Shown here one piece after another: positions 13,401-25,600 of a stretch of 64,000 bases of DNA; the first letter of the stretch is position 1; the number at the start of each line of letters is the position of its first letter. The notes beneath the pieces were generated by a model. The model searched no databases and was not told the DNA's origin. It saw only the letters and a program-made list of their open reading frames with translations. A program made the translations under genes and the position numbers. This stretch comes from Heterobilharzia americana (Eukaryota > Platyhelminthes > Trematoda > Strigeidida > Schistosomatidae): assembly GCA_944470555.2 (NCBI GenBank), contig OX104130.1:78497160-78561159 (forward strand), in the 5' to 3' direction.

Positions 13401-13421
13401 TACAATAGGCTTCTGATTACC

Positions 13422-13606
13422 TTATTTAGAAATATTCAATGTTAACTCCTGATCATTATCTAAATTCATTGGTTCAATAATCGATTTCTGATTAGTGTAA
13501 TCAATAGTAGAACTAGTAGGAATTAAATGTTCATCTGTCAATTCTGATATATAATCCAAAATAGCTAACTGTTCTTCTAACCTACAGATACGCTGATAAT
13601 GACGAT
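13422..13606 (-). CDS. TBL3: TBL3 exon 19 (C-terminus and stop)
   Basis: Reads RHYQRICRLEEQLAILDYI after the splice, matching human R-H-F-Q-R-L-S-R-T-L-Q-A-A-A-F-L-D-F-L. An acidic tail of about 40 residues ends L-N-I-S-K and TAA. Acceptor CAAACATAG. Just past the stop is the end of an RTE fragment. Confidence 0.93.
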
Positions 13607-16600
13607 CTATGTTTGAAGAAATGAAAAAGGAAAAAACAAATGCCGATTTTACTGTAATGAAACTGGTAATATATTGATTACACTGAATAAAAAAAATCAA
13701 AGTTAGTAAAGGAAAAACCTGGGCACTGTGTTAGAGTATAATTCATTATTGGATTTTATACTGATGTTTCGTCCTATTTGGGACTCGTCAGCTGCATGTA
13801 CCTGCACCCCAGTGAGTTATATCGTTTCGACTGACGCTCGAACCCAGTACCTATCGCCAAGGTGTTATCCACTAAGCCACTGTGGCACGATAGCCAACTC
13901 TTATGCAACGGGTATCAGTTGTTTCTGTTGTTGTAATTTTCAGTTGCTCAACCTCCATTGGCAGATGGGCTGCTATGCGAATGCCTTGATATTCCTGATT
14001 ATGCATGGTGTTATGTGCATCTCAGTGATTAGCAGAGGAACCCAAGAAGCGTGTTTTGTCCTGTTTTGGACTCATCAGCTGGATATACCTGCACTCCAGA
14101 GAGTGATGTCATCCCTACTGAAGCTCAAACCCAGTAACCTTCGCTTAAAATCCCATATTAAATTGTTTACTTGATATCAGTCTTCTTCTATCCACTTGTT
14201 ACTTGTAAGCTTCTGTGAAGTGGGGCAACTTGGAGCATTGCACTAATTTGAGGAGTTCTACATTCATTCTGTTTATCTGTCTGTCTATCTATTAGATAAT
14301 AGTGACGACAAAACAAACATGCTGATATTTACATGTAATCTTTTTAGGATTTTAGTCATTTTAGATAATCAATTAGTTATCGAACCTCGCCTAGTTAACT
14401 AGTTCACTGGTTACTGCAGAGAACAAAGTGAAATGGAGACGTGCTACTGAAGCCGTATGTTCCACTAGGAACCCAAGGGACTAATAATAATAATAAATTA
14501 GTTATCGACAGAAAATTTGGGAAATTCCGTAAAGCGAAATCTTTCCACGACCTGATGAATCATTATCACAGATGCTTACTAAGCATCTCTAAAATCTACG
14601 GTTAGAGATGATTTCACTTTTGAATTATCTAATGACAAGCTTTTAAGAGTGGTACAGCAAATACCTTTATTCATTTATTAAACCCTCTACGGACGGATAC
14701 ATGCTAATTGGACGAAGCATTAACGACCTGTCGGAAAATGTCTACGATCGATGTGTGTGTGTGTGTGTGTGTGTATTAGGAAGCCATAAAATTCACTATA
14801 ATAACCCTTTTGTCTTCAATACATTTGAATTTACAGTTTCTGCACGTTGATTGGTTACTGGAGAGTAACCAATTTAGTGTGTCTGCCGAATTTCACTGAT
14901 TATTCTGAAATATGGTTACCAGGCTATGACAATCCCTATCGTGAAGCAGCATCATGATTCATTTAGCTGGTTTTTTTAGAAAATCAGCACGAAACCTTAG
15001 GCCCAGCCAGGTAGTCTGCACCTCCCTACATAGCTCAGACCAACAGTTGGAGACTTAATTGATTGGTGGGACTTCTTGGTTTGGCCACCCTGAGTCGCCT
15101 TCCAACCTCGTTCAACCTCTGTTAGTACTGCATATTGAGATAGGCAGTGGCTTGGAGTGCATAGTATATGTTCCAGACATCTCAGTCGACTGATGTTCAC
15201 AACCTTATCAGTCGACTTGTTTGTCTTGCCTAGTATCCTTCGCCTGACCTCACATTGCTCACATGGTGATTCCACCAAACGCGAGCAATGCTGCGAAGAC
15301 GCCTATGATCGAAAACCAGCAACCACTTCATGTCTTCTACCATTAACCGTCATGTCTCACAGCCGTATAACATGTCAGAACGAGCTGCAGGGAATATATT
15401 CATCCTTTGATAGGTAGTCGGATATCTAACCAGTCGGCGCCACAGATGACGCAAGTTGGCGAATGTTAAACGGACCTTCTGTATCCAAGCCGGGATTTGT
15501 CAGCAACCAGCCTGTTCAGGCTGATGCAACTTCCCAAGTAAGTGAAGTTGTCGACAGCAACACTTCACTCTCTATCATCAAACTGGGAGTGGTTGCAGAT
15601 CAATTCTGAAGCATCACCTTGCATTTGACAGGTGCCAGAGAAACGCATGCCAAACATACACAGATTTCTGGTCAAGGCGTTCAGAAGACTTTATTTCGTC
15701 AGCGTCTTCACCTAGCAGGACATTATCGTCTGCATACTCCAAGTCAACCAGATAATCTACAGGGAATAGGTCTTTCTTCGTGAAGTCCGACGTACCTTAG
15801 GTTATTTCCACTAGTGCATCTACAAGGAAGTTAAGTAGGAACAGTGACAGTGGACATCCCTGTCGGACACCACTAGTTGTCGTTATTTCTGAAGACAAAT
15901 CTCCATAAGCCTTGACGCAGCTGCATGAGTTCGAGTAGAGAGCTTTCGTTAGCGTTACATACATCCTTGGTACTCCCTTCACAGTCAGACACTGGCACAA
16001 CACCTGACCGTCGACAGAATCAAATGACATCTTCAGGTTAGGAAATGTGGCAACTGTCGGTCGCCGATAAGCATGCTCGAGTTTTAGAGCCTGTCGGAGG
16101 GTGAAGATCTGGTCATCCAGATCTGAAACCTGCTTGGTTTGATCGACTTTGCTGTTCTAGAGCATCGGATAACTATGGATCCTAGGATCTTCGACATAAT
16201 ATGAGGCAAACTAATTCCCGTCTGGTTGTCACAAGAAGATCCCATTAATTTCTTGTAGACTGGGATGATCAGTGAGACAGAACAGTCTGAAGGGACTACT
16301 TCTGATTCCTACTTTAATTAGCGATTTCCTTCCTCCATCCTTGAAAATGTCAGGTGATAAACTGTCATACCCTGCTGCTTTGGATCGTTTCACGTTTGAT
16401 ATAGCTTTCTCAACTTCAAGGAGAGTTGTAGGGTAGACATCTACGTACGGTTTAGGCCTGGGTGTTGCACAGCTGAAGCGTTGCTGAGGTCCAGTTGGGC
16501 TGTGCTCCAGTGTCCTGCCCAACGTTTCAGCCACCCCTACTAGGAGGTTATCAGTGTTCCATCTTTTTGGGTGATGGTTTCACTCACCATCAATATAAGT

Positions 16601-19600
16601 GTAAAACTTGGGCACTGTGGTCGAGTGAAATTCCATTTTAGTCTGTTTATTAGAAATATCACACAGTGAAACAGTAGCATTTACTGCTACTGTTTCACTG
16701 TGTGATATTTCTAATAAACAGACTAAAATGGAATTTCACTCACCATCGTCTTATTCTTGTCAGTATTCTTAATAAGCCTAAACAGTTGACGAGTGTCACC
16801 CAACGCTGATACCTTCTCCATCTCTCTCGCTTTCACTACCCACCATTGTTCGCGATCGACGCGAAGACTCTTAGTCAACTCAAGTTTAAGTTGCTTTCGC
16901 TCTTCATCGCTGTTAGAGTCATCTGGAATCAGTCGTCTCGTATCAATCAGTTTAGATAACGTCGTTGGAATCTAGTGACGTTTGTTAACCTTCTGGTGTA
17001 GGTTACCAACTTTCTTTACCGCTATTCCCACAGCAGACCTAATATCACGCTAGCAAGGCATAGATACCTTATGGGGAGCGATAACCCCTTACAGACTCGA
17101 ACCCGCTTCATATGGTGCTGCAGTCAGAGACGCTTATTTTTTGTCACAGAGGAAAGTTCTTCTTCTTCATATTTCCTAAGGCTACCCACCTTTGTCAGTG
17201 GTTGACAGGGTTGGATTCCATGTATATACATGCAGATATTGAGTCAGTTTTTGTTGATTGCTAAGACGATAGAAAACTGAAGGATACAGGTAAAGATTAG
17301 GAAAAACTGTGCAATTACACGTGGGATTTAAGTTTAGTTTGATATCGGTGTTCAAGACCTTTAACATACCCGAAAAATAGGGATTACTGAGCTCACGTTT
17401 ACAAATCTTACTTTCAAAGGAAAATAGAATTATCACTGGTCACATTTCAAAAGAGATGGTTAACTACAGATACTAAAAAATTCAACTTATCCAATCGCCC
17501 ATAATAGAAAAGTTCACAAGAAAACGACCTAGACAGTGTTGACTTAATAGATAGGTGAAAAATTTGACCTTAATTAATTTTACCCATCTATATGATAATG
17601 GTTCAAATTGTGTGTCATCTTGAGTCGAATCGAAATCCACTCAGTAACCTTGTGAACATTCGTGCAGTGGATCGTAAGCCATACCTATTGTGTAACGACT
17701 AATGATACTACCTGACTGGTCAAACTTCGTTAGGTAGAGGTGGGCTCCAACCCGCGACCCACTCGTTGAAAGTTAGTCGCCTAAACCAACCAGCCGCAAC
17801 CCTACATGCCATCTATTACAGGGCCTGGGAAAAAATGAGTAGTGTTAAAATTAATGTGGCTCATAGCCAGGTGCACAGACCTGTACCAGGTTGAGTTACG
17901 CGATATTAGTATTCTTACAGCTTCAGTCGTTAGTAAGTTCCCGTATGCTGCTGACAACGACAATACGAAATATTATAACTTGGTATATCAATCCTGATGA
18001 AAACAAATAACTCACTTGTATATGGGAGTAGAGACTGGATCACTCGACTAAAATTTGGCCATTCAAATAGTTCCTCCGGTGTCCAACGAGTAAGAATCCA
18101 GTTTAAAACACATTGACTAATCATTGATGTCCTTGTTCTTGTGTTCCAGTTGATAGCATAGGATAAAAGTCGTTGGGTTAAAGAAATTGAGTCTTCAGAA
18201 CCATCATTTTGACTCTTACTTACAAAACCATCAAGTACTGACAGTAAGTTGGCTGCGTATGTAGGATACTTGATATTTTGATGCTCTTTAGAAGGTCGTT
18301 CTACGATATCTTGGGTTAGAAGTTCTACAGACATAAAATTAGAAGACATATCAATATACAACCCATAGACTTTATAACATGTAAGGGATGTTAACAAGAT
18401 GAAGCATGAAGCTGGGATATACGTACAGTGAGAAGGGTATTGATGTGTCCTGGCTACCGCAAACTCCACGAGTGGAGTGGCGACCCCATCTGCAAAAAAG
18501 TTAGGAATTAGATGCCTTAACCAGTGATTCACATCTACAAATGATCAGCGCATGAGGTATTTCAGTCCGTGGTAACAGTTGACCAAACCTGTTCGCAAGG
18601 GAAATTTAGGGACTTGCAATGATGGCAGTTGTAGAGCTGAGAAGGATCTGCATACAAACTACCTTTCCACTTTGTCAAAGTGACCTAAAGCCGCTGACTT
18701 CTTTCGTTACAACAATAAACTCAGTCGGTGAAAAGAAATCCAATATAGTGAACTCTTTGCAAGCTTTCCCATACTCAAAGCTTAACAGTACTGTTAAGCA
18801 ACTAACCGAGAACAGGTTATTCGTATGAATTATTTGTTCACCTTATCTTGATCAAATTAAGGTAATTGGATAAGATTTTTATCCATAGAAATCGGTATAA
18901 AGTAGAATAGATGTTACGGATTAAGAAAGTTAGTCAAGCACTATCGCTATGATACGCTTTTACCGACACTCTTAAGATTCTAGTCGATATTGCGTATAAT
19001 TTCACCGAAGTCAATCTGAAAGCAAAAACGATTGAATTGGAGCTACTATTTAGTATAGATGTCGTGAAGATTCTTCGTCGTTTTCCGACGAATTATGAAA
19101 GGAATATTCAGAAGTAATTTACAGCATAATATCTACGCGACAGTTTGACATATAATAATGAGTAAATGACAGAATAACTAAAGGAAATCACCAATCACGC
19201 ACCACTTTATCAGAACACGCTAATGAATCACTCACGAAACAATAATGATAGCCAACTGATGCTGGTATCTAGAACAGCAATGAAGGCTTCATAATCAAAC
19301 TATTCAACTGAGAGAATGGCAACACCAAATCTGCCAATAATAAACATTATTTATTATTTGTCCCTTGGGTTCCCAGTGGAACATAGGGATTCAGTAGCAC
19401 GTCTCCAGTGAACTCTATTCTCTGAAATCTTTTGAACCTGGCTCCATGACAGCCCACAAGCTCTCATTTCCTCCTCGCACGATCTCCTCCATGTCACCCT
19501 CGGACGTCCAACTCGTCACTTACCATGGGGGTTCCACTCGAGCGACTGGCCTGACGCGTGATGTCCTCAGTCGGCCTTCTCAGTGCATGTCCAGTCCATC

Positions 19601-22600
19601 TCCACTTCCTTCTGCATATTTGTTGAGCGATAGGTTATTGGTTGGTTCGTTGTCAGGCCATAGTTCCTTGTTGCTTATTCTTTCTGGCCATCTGAGCTTC
19701 AGTAACGAGCATAGTAAATGGAGTTTGTTCTATTCAGTTGGAGGCAAACAACAGGAAGTCCTATTCCGCCTAGGTTTCGTGTTTTTTGGCACTCGTCAGG
19801 AAAGTGTAGTCATGACCTCGAAGGAACTGATATTCCTTTGGAGATCCCAACCTATATCATCTAGTTGCAGTGAGCGACGTTATCACTGGGCTATTATGAT
19901 ATCACTTGACCTACTGAAGGATTGGATTATATACAATGAATGATGACTGGAGAGCAACCAATTTTGATGCTATCTAATCCTGATTCCTGATAGAATTATA
20001 TTGATCATTTTTCAGCGTGGTCATCAAGCTAGGAGGTTCACCATTATGATGGACATTGATAGGTGGGGGCAATCGGCCTGTTGACACTCGTCAGTAAGGC
20101 ATATCTCTAACCTAGAAGGGACTGATGCTTGTTTGGTTCAAAGAACCATCTTCAAACGAATAAATCTCCATGCACACACACACACCATCTTACAGAACGT
20201 GATAACATGTATACAAGTTGTAATGCACAAATACCTATATAAACATTTTCAACTTGAAAGCCTACCTTGAAAAATATCCAGTGTTCGTTTAGGCTGGTCT
20301 AGTTTGATAGCCAAATGAACAGCTTCAGCATACATTCGTCTGTGCATCAGGTTATTGAGTTCTTGTTGCCTACAGATTTGTTTTTAAAATAGAGAGAGAA
20401 AAAAAATTATTCACGCACACAATCATGATAAAGGCAATGTTCTTCCTTTTCAGTACGAATTATTCTGCTGAAGAGGCTGTGGCTTACACTAAGACACGTT
20501 CAGAAAAGTCTTGCTTTCTTTTACCCCTGAACATGCTAGGATTATACACTAAGATATATTCTGATTACTTCAATTGATATTGAAGATAAGTAATAAAATA
20601 TCTTCGAACGAACGACATATGCTCAGCTACTCTGTGTTGGCAATGAGCCATAGCTATTAGACGACGACAATGATACTAATTGGTTGCCTAGACCTTGGTA
20701 GGCAGAGATGGACTCGAACCCGAGGTCATCTCTCCCAATCACTGAGCCACAGGCCAACGAATATATTCGTGGTAAGATGGAAACCATTAACAAGTGTGAT
20801 ACAACCTCAAGTAAAGATATGAGCATTGCCATGAATAAAGATCCTTAGAAACTTGACAGCAGTAAGTATTCAAAGCTTCACTTCATAAAATAAAACTAAC
20901 ACAATTGGTCACGAAAGTATAAATGCTTGGAAAACAAACCTGATTTCAAGGGATTACTATTTTTACTATTTATTGATATGCTTGTAATTCTCCGTTTTCT
21001 ATTGGATCGAATTGATCAACCTCTATTGGCATATGGGCTCCTATGAGGGGATGCCTCCATATTGCCTGAATGCTAATTATGGTAATTTGCTTGGTTGTGA
21101 CTGGCAAAAGAATCCAGGAAGCGCTGACGAGTCCCAAATAGGACAAAACATGCGTCCTGGATTCTTCTGCTGGCCACAACCAAGCAAATTACCATAATTA
21201 CTACCTTTTTTTTAACAAATACCGACTTACCCTAAGATTGGTGCATATATTTTGTAGTTAATACTTGACATCTACGTGATAGTACCAGAAGCTAAGCTTT
21301 CGCATGAATACCTAGAAACGATGTCCTTACATCATTTGATTAAAGGTGAAAATCCCGGCACATAGAGTCTAGTTAATTATCTCTGAAGGCCGTTCTCATT
21401 GTTGTTGGATAAAGCATACATACTACTGATAAATCTATGATCAGATTCAAACAATTATTTACAATATATTGATACCTTATAGGTAATAACCGACCAATAT
21501 TTTTTACGGGTAGGAACTTACACAAAAATCGCCAATTCAGTAATATGAATAAAGTATCGAAAAATCAATTATTTAAAATTGATATTCATCAAGAATTGAG
21601 ATCAATTGAAGAACAATTGAAAACGTGAGAGCATTGGATTCCAACCCACTGTCTTAATAGTGGCATGCTCACCACGAAAACTAAAGGTTCTGGGTTCGAT
21701 CCCTGGCAAGGCAAGGTGATAAGTGTGCACTGCTAAGGAGTCCTATACTGGGACGAAACAACTATCCAATGGGAGTAAGTTTCAATGGTTCTTTCTAACT
21801 AATGTCAGTCCGTGACTAGTAACAACTTGAAATAAGTAAATAAATCTCTGCAAACCTCCAAATTGAAATAAATTATTGATTATAGGTAGAATTTTAGGGC
21901 GGATACTAAATATTCTTTTCTTTTTATTACAAAGCCACAAGCAACTGCTTTCTTCTAATGATTTATTGTGATCAAACGATCTGTTTCCAGTTTATTGGCG
22001 GGAAAATAAGGAACCAACAGTCAAGTGATGTGATTGGTTAGTTAAATTAATTCACTGTATACATGTTACATGATACAAAAAACTAGTAAAATGCCGGAGT
22101 TTGGTTAAGTGAATTGAGTTCCACTTCCGTCTGAACACTTCAACTGATACCTTTAACGTCAAACACTAAAAGTGAAATGCACCATACTGTCTGTTTCATT
22201 ATTTAGTTCAGTGGTTAGATTACAAACTTCATCGATAGACTTTAACAAGTACTACAAGCATTGAACATTTAAGTTACTACGGTTACCGTTAGTGGGTTAC
22301 TTAATCTACTCATAGAAAGGTTTATTTTCTAAAGAATAGGTTATTCATTCAAATCTCTGTTGGATTATCTAAATTGAAAACTTTGCTAACAATGCAAGTA
22401 CACTATTGTTTCCATCTAATGGAACTGGGATACAAAGCTATGTCAACAATTCACTATTCTCATCAAAAAGTACTGAAGAAAAGTCTAATGCATAAGTATT
22501 GTTATTAACTTTGTATTTGAAGGCAGTTGTTTTGTATTTGTTCCCTCGGCTATCGATTGCATTACTACACTACAGGTCAGACTCAACCTCTCATAGCTAA

Positions 22601-25600
22601 CAAGTTTTATTAGGTCTCGCTTCAGTGCATTTACTTTAGCAGTTCACCTTCTTTGTGTGGCCTAGAAAAGAAGTCACCTAACAGATTCTATTAACCTTGG
22701 ATGTGACCAATCACGTAACCGTACACTTGCAGGCGTGGCATCTATCATGATAATTTCCCCCTAGGGACCTCTCAATGTCTTTAATCGCTGTAGGGGTTTG
22801 TGAGCAGTCTAGATATGGAAATGTTGACCAACTAAGTGAAGTATCCAATTTTTCAATGCCCAATTTCATTGTTAGGCATTTCTATCCAACTGCTGAACAA
22901 ATCTAGTGTATTCAATAGGCCATTCAGTTTGTCTAAGAATTGCACCTATTTCGTTATCGTTAGCATCAGCCTACACTATGAAAAGCTTCCCTGATATTTG
23001 AAGTTTTAAAGTCATCTGCTTATCATTCATAAGTTCTTTAATCTAGTCGAATATTTTTATAGTGAATTTGACTACACGAATTCCGGCGTGTTCAATAACT
23101 TGTACAGAGGTGCTGGTATCATTGTATCTCAAAGCACCTGTGGAATATCATTTTCTTCAAGAACTGTCTCAATTCCCCTTTTCGAATTTAGTACTGTTGC
23201 AATTCTTATCGTTAAAACCTTCTGAGGAAAAGGTTTCACTTCACCATTTTCCAAGTTATCCCTCAACAATGTAAGACTTCTTTTCACTGACATTTTGTTT
23301 TTTTTTATCCGCAGTTCAAACTCTTCAATGAGTTTCAGTACGGCTTCTACGTGTTTTAGACGGTTGTTTTTCATCTTGCTGCACATCATTAAGTCATCTG
23401 AAGAACACTTCCATAATTCTTGAATTTTTGTTCAAACAAACTCTGAATAAACTGATGCTATTTCTGTCACTTTCTTTCATTGGTAGCTCCCGATAAACCG
23501 ATCAGCTATCTACAACGGTAGATAATTTAACATTTTGTAGGCGAAAATGAACACTGACTTTACACTTTCTCCTCGGTTTTTCATAACGAGAACAGGTGAA
23601 TTGTGGGGCTTATCTGTCAACCTGTTGAATGACTTTGCCGATTAACATTCTGTGGGCCTTTTTTGCGACTTCAGCTTCTAAATGACAAAGAACTTGATGT
23701 ATCGGAAAAGTCATCATTCGCTGATTCACCATTAGGGTTTCATATTTCACCTCGTCACACAAGTCATAGGGATTTCTATCTTTCGTAAATAATCTTTAGT
23801 ACTTCTTAACCAACTCCTTGATATTCGGTACGTCTATATAAGGTGCTTTCCAGTTATCCCACCTTCAGCTACCTCATTATTTTTCCTGATGTCTTCCTCC
23901 TCGAGCACTGTAGGCCACAGTATCTTCATCTGGTCTGGAGCAATGATACCAAAAGACCAGCCAAGATCTCTTATTGTTAAATTACAATCGGTAACGATAA
24001 AAAATGATTCACCTTACGATGAAATCATATTTGCGGAAATTCTCTTTGTTCGGCATCCCAGTGTATAGTGTTCTTCTGGCCTCTATTTCTACTCATCGTT
24101 GTCATCACTTTTTGTTTCTATATGCTGCGCTACAAACTGCTAATATATATTTTTGTAAGTAGCGTTAAATACAGCTTCATTGTATGATTATTTTTTCCCT
24201 TGGATTCCTAGTGGAACATAGGGATTCAGTAGCACGCTTCCATTGTACTCTCTTCTTTGAAGTCTTTTGAACCTGGTGCCACGACTGCCCACAACCTTTC
24301 ATTTCTTCCCCACACGATCTCCTCCATGTCATCCTCTCCTCGGACGCCAAACTTGTCGTTTCCCCTTTGGATTCCACTCGAGAGCCTGACGCTTGATGTT
24401 CCCAGTCGGTCTTCTCAGTGTATGCCAAATCCATCTCCAATTTCTTCTGCATATTTGTTGGGTGATAGGTTGTTGGTTGGTTCGTTCCCAGAGTTCCTTC
24501 TGACTTAGTGTCATTTTACGCCATTCCAATTTCAGTAAATTGATCTCAAATATTTTTTATTGGCTATTGGTCAATGTATATTCTGTGCGATGGATGCAAT
24601 ACATTTTCTCTGCTTTCTATGTAGCGGCTGTCAAACCCAGATGAACAAGAAAAAGCTACTTAAACTAAGTTATTGAGCAAAACAATGGTGCAAACTTGCA
24701 AACAAAAGACAATATCCAAGGGTATTATTCATCATAGTCTGATGTCAGTTGGGAAAGCAATGAAAACCTGGGAACGCCGGTACGGCTGTTTCGTCCCAGT
24801 ATAGGACTCTTCAGAAATACACTCTTAGTCTTCAGTGACTAAAACACACCAGTACTACTGAAACATTACATAAAAATAAAGTTAACAAATTATGCCAACC
24901 ATTACAAACTACTATCAATGCATTCACTGCTTTAGAGGCGACTTTTGGGACAGTATTTAAAGAAGTACTGATGATAACATTGACAGATAGAAGTACTTTT
25001 CACCACCAAGCTTAACAAAGTATATCTTTATTAAACAACTGTTAAAATGTTCATTTTGTAACCAGGTTATAGTTAAACTCACGTTTGAATAAAATTCTCC
25101 TGTACTTCAGAGGCTTCTCTCAATATTTTTTCAGTGATATCCTAAAATGTGAGGACGACATATTCAGGTAAGTCATCATTGAAAAAGGAACAACACCAAC
25201 AAACATGCACACTTAACAAAAGATGAAATCAATATAAAGCGGTTGGAGTTACAGCGTAATAATTCAATTTGTCACTCATCATATCACCATATGAAACGAG
25301 AATGCACCAAGAAGTTACATAAACAAATAAGAAAGTGGTCAAAAGTGACAGAAAATCATAAAAAAAGTTCAAAGATGAACGAGACAAACACGAAATCCAG
25401 AGTAACAACTCAGAAGAGGATAATGTGTGAAAACATCTGTAACACTGACATCGATTCAAATCATAGTATACAGAATCTCTGACCACCAATTTCTGTTGTT
25501 ATATGAGCCACATATAACTGTTTCAATTTGGAGGTTTGTTCAATAACCAGTGAAGACCGGAAAGTACTGGACGGGTGTTTCGAACCAGCGCGGGACTCGT

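Larger units (their letters stand above)
13700..14170 (-). repeat. Smα-type retroposon pair, UCCC/GGA hammerhead class (intron 18)
   Basis: Minus strand: a tRNA-like head with A box GTGGCTTAGTGGATAACA and B box GGGTTCGAGC (13895-13830), followed by a hammerhead core at 13791-13766. A second, more damaged unit occupies about 14170-13990 with its core at 14078-14053. tRNA-derived promoter plus hammerhead is the known plan of schistosome Smα elements. Confidence 0.75.

Noticed and set aside
13830..13895. Possible tRNA gene on the minus strand
   Set aside because: A- and B-box-like segments exist, but there is no paired acceptor stem and it continues into a hammerhead, so it is a tRNA-derived retroposon.
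13728..14174. 148-codon plus-strand frame
   Set aside because: It runs antisense through a pair of Smα-type repeats and has no protein resemblance.
17930..18532. 200-codon frame taken as a full protein
   Set aside because: Only the middle (18324-18016) matches TBL3 and has GT/AG edges; the ends are intron read-through.
20080..20110. Further hammerhead (CTGACGAG on the minus strand)
   Set aside because: GAAAC is missing, so the core is incomplete.
20650..20760. Possible tRNA gene on the minus strand
   Set aside because: B box present, but the arms do not close into a cloverleaf and the same unit recurs at 17710 and 47400.
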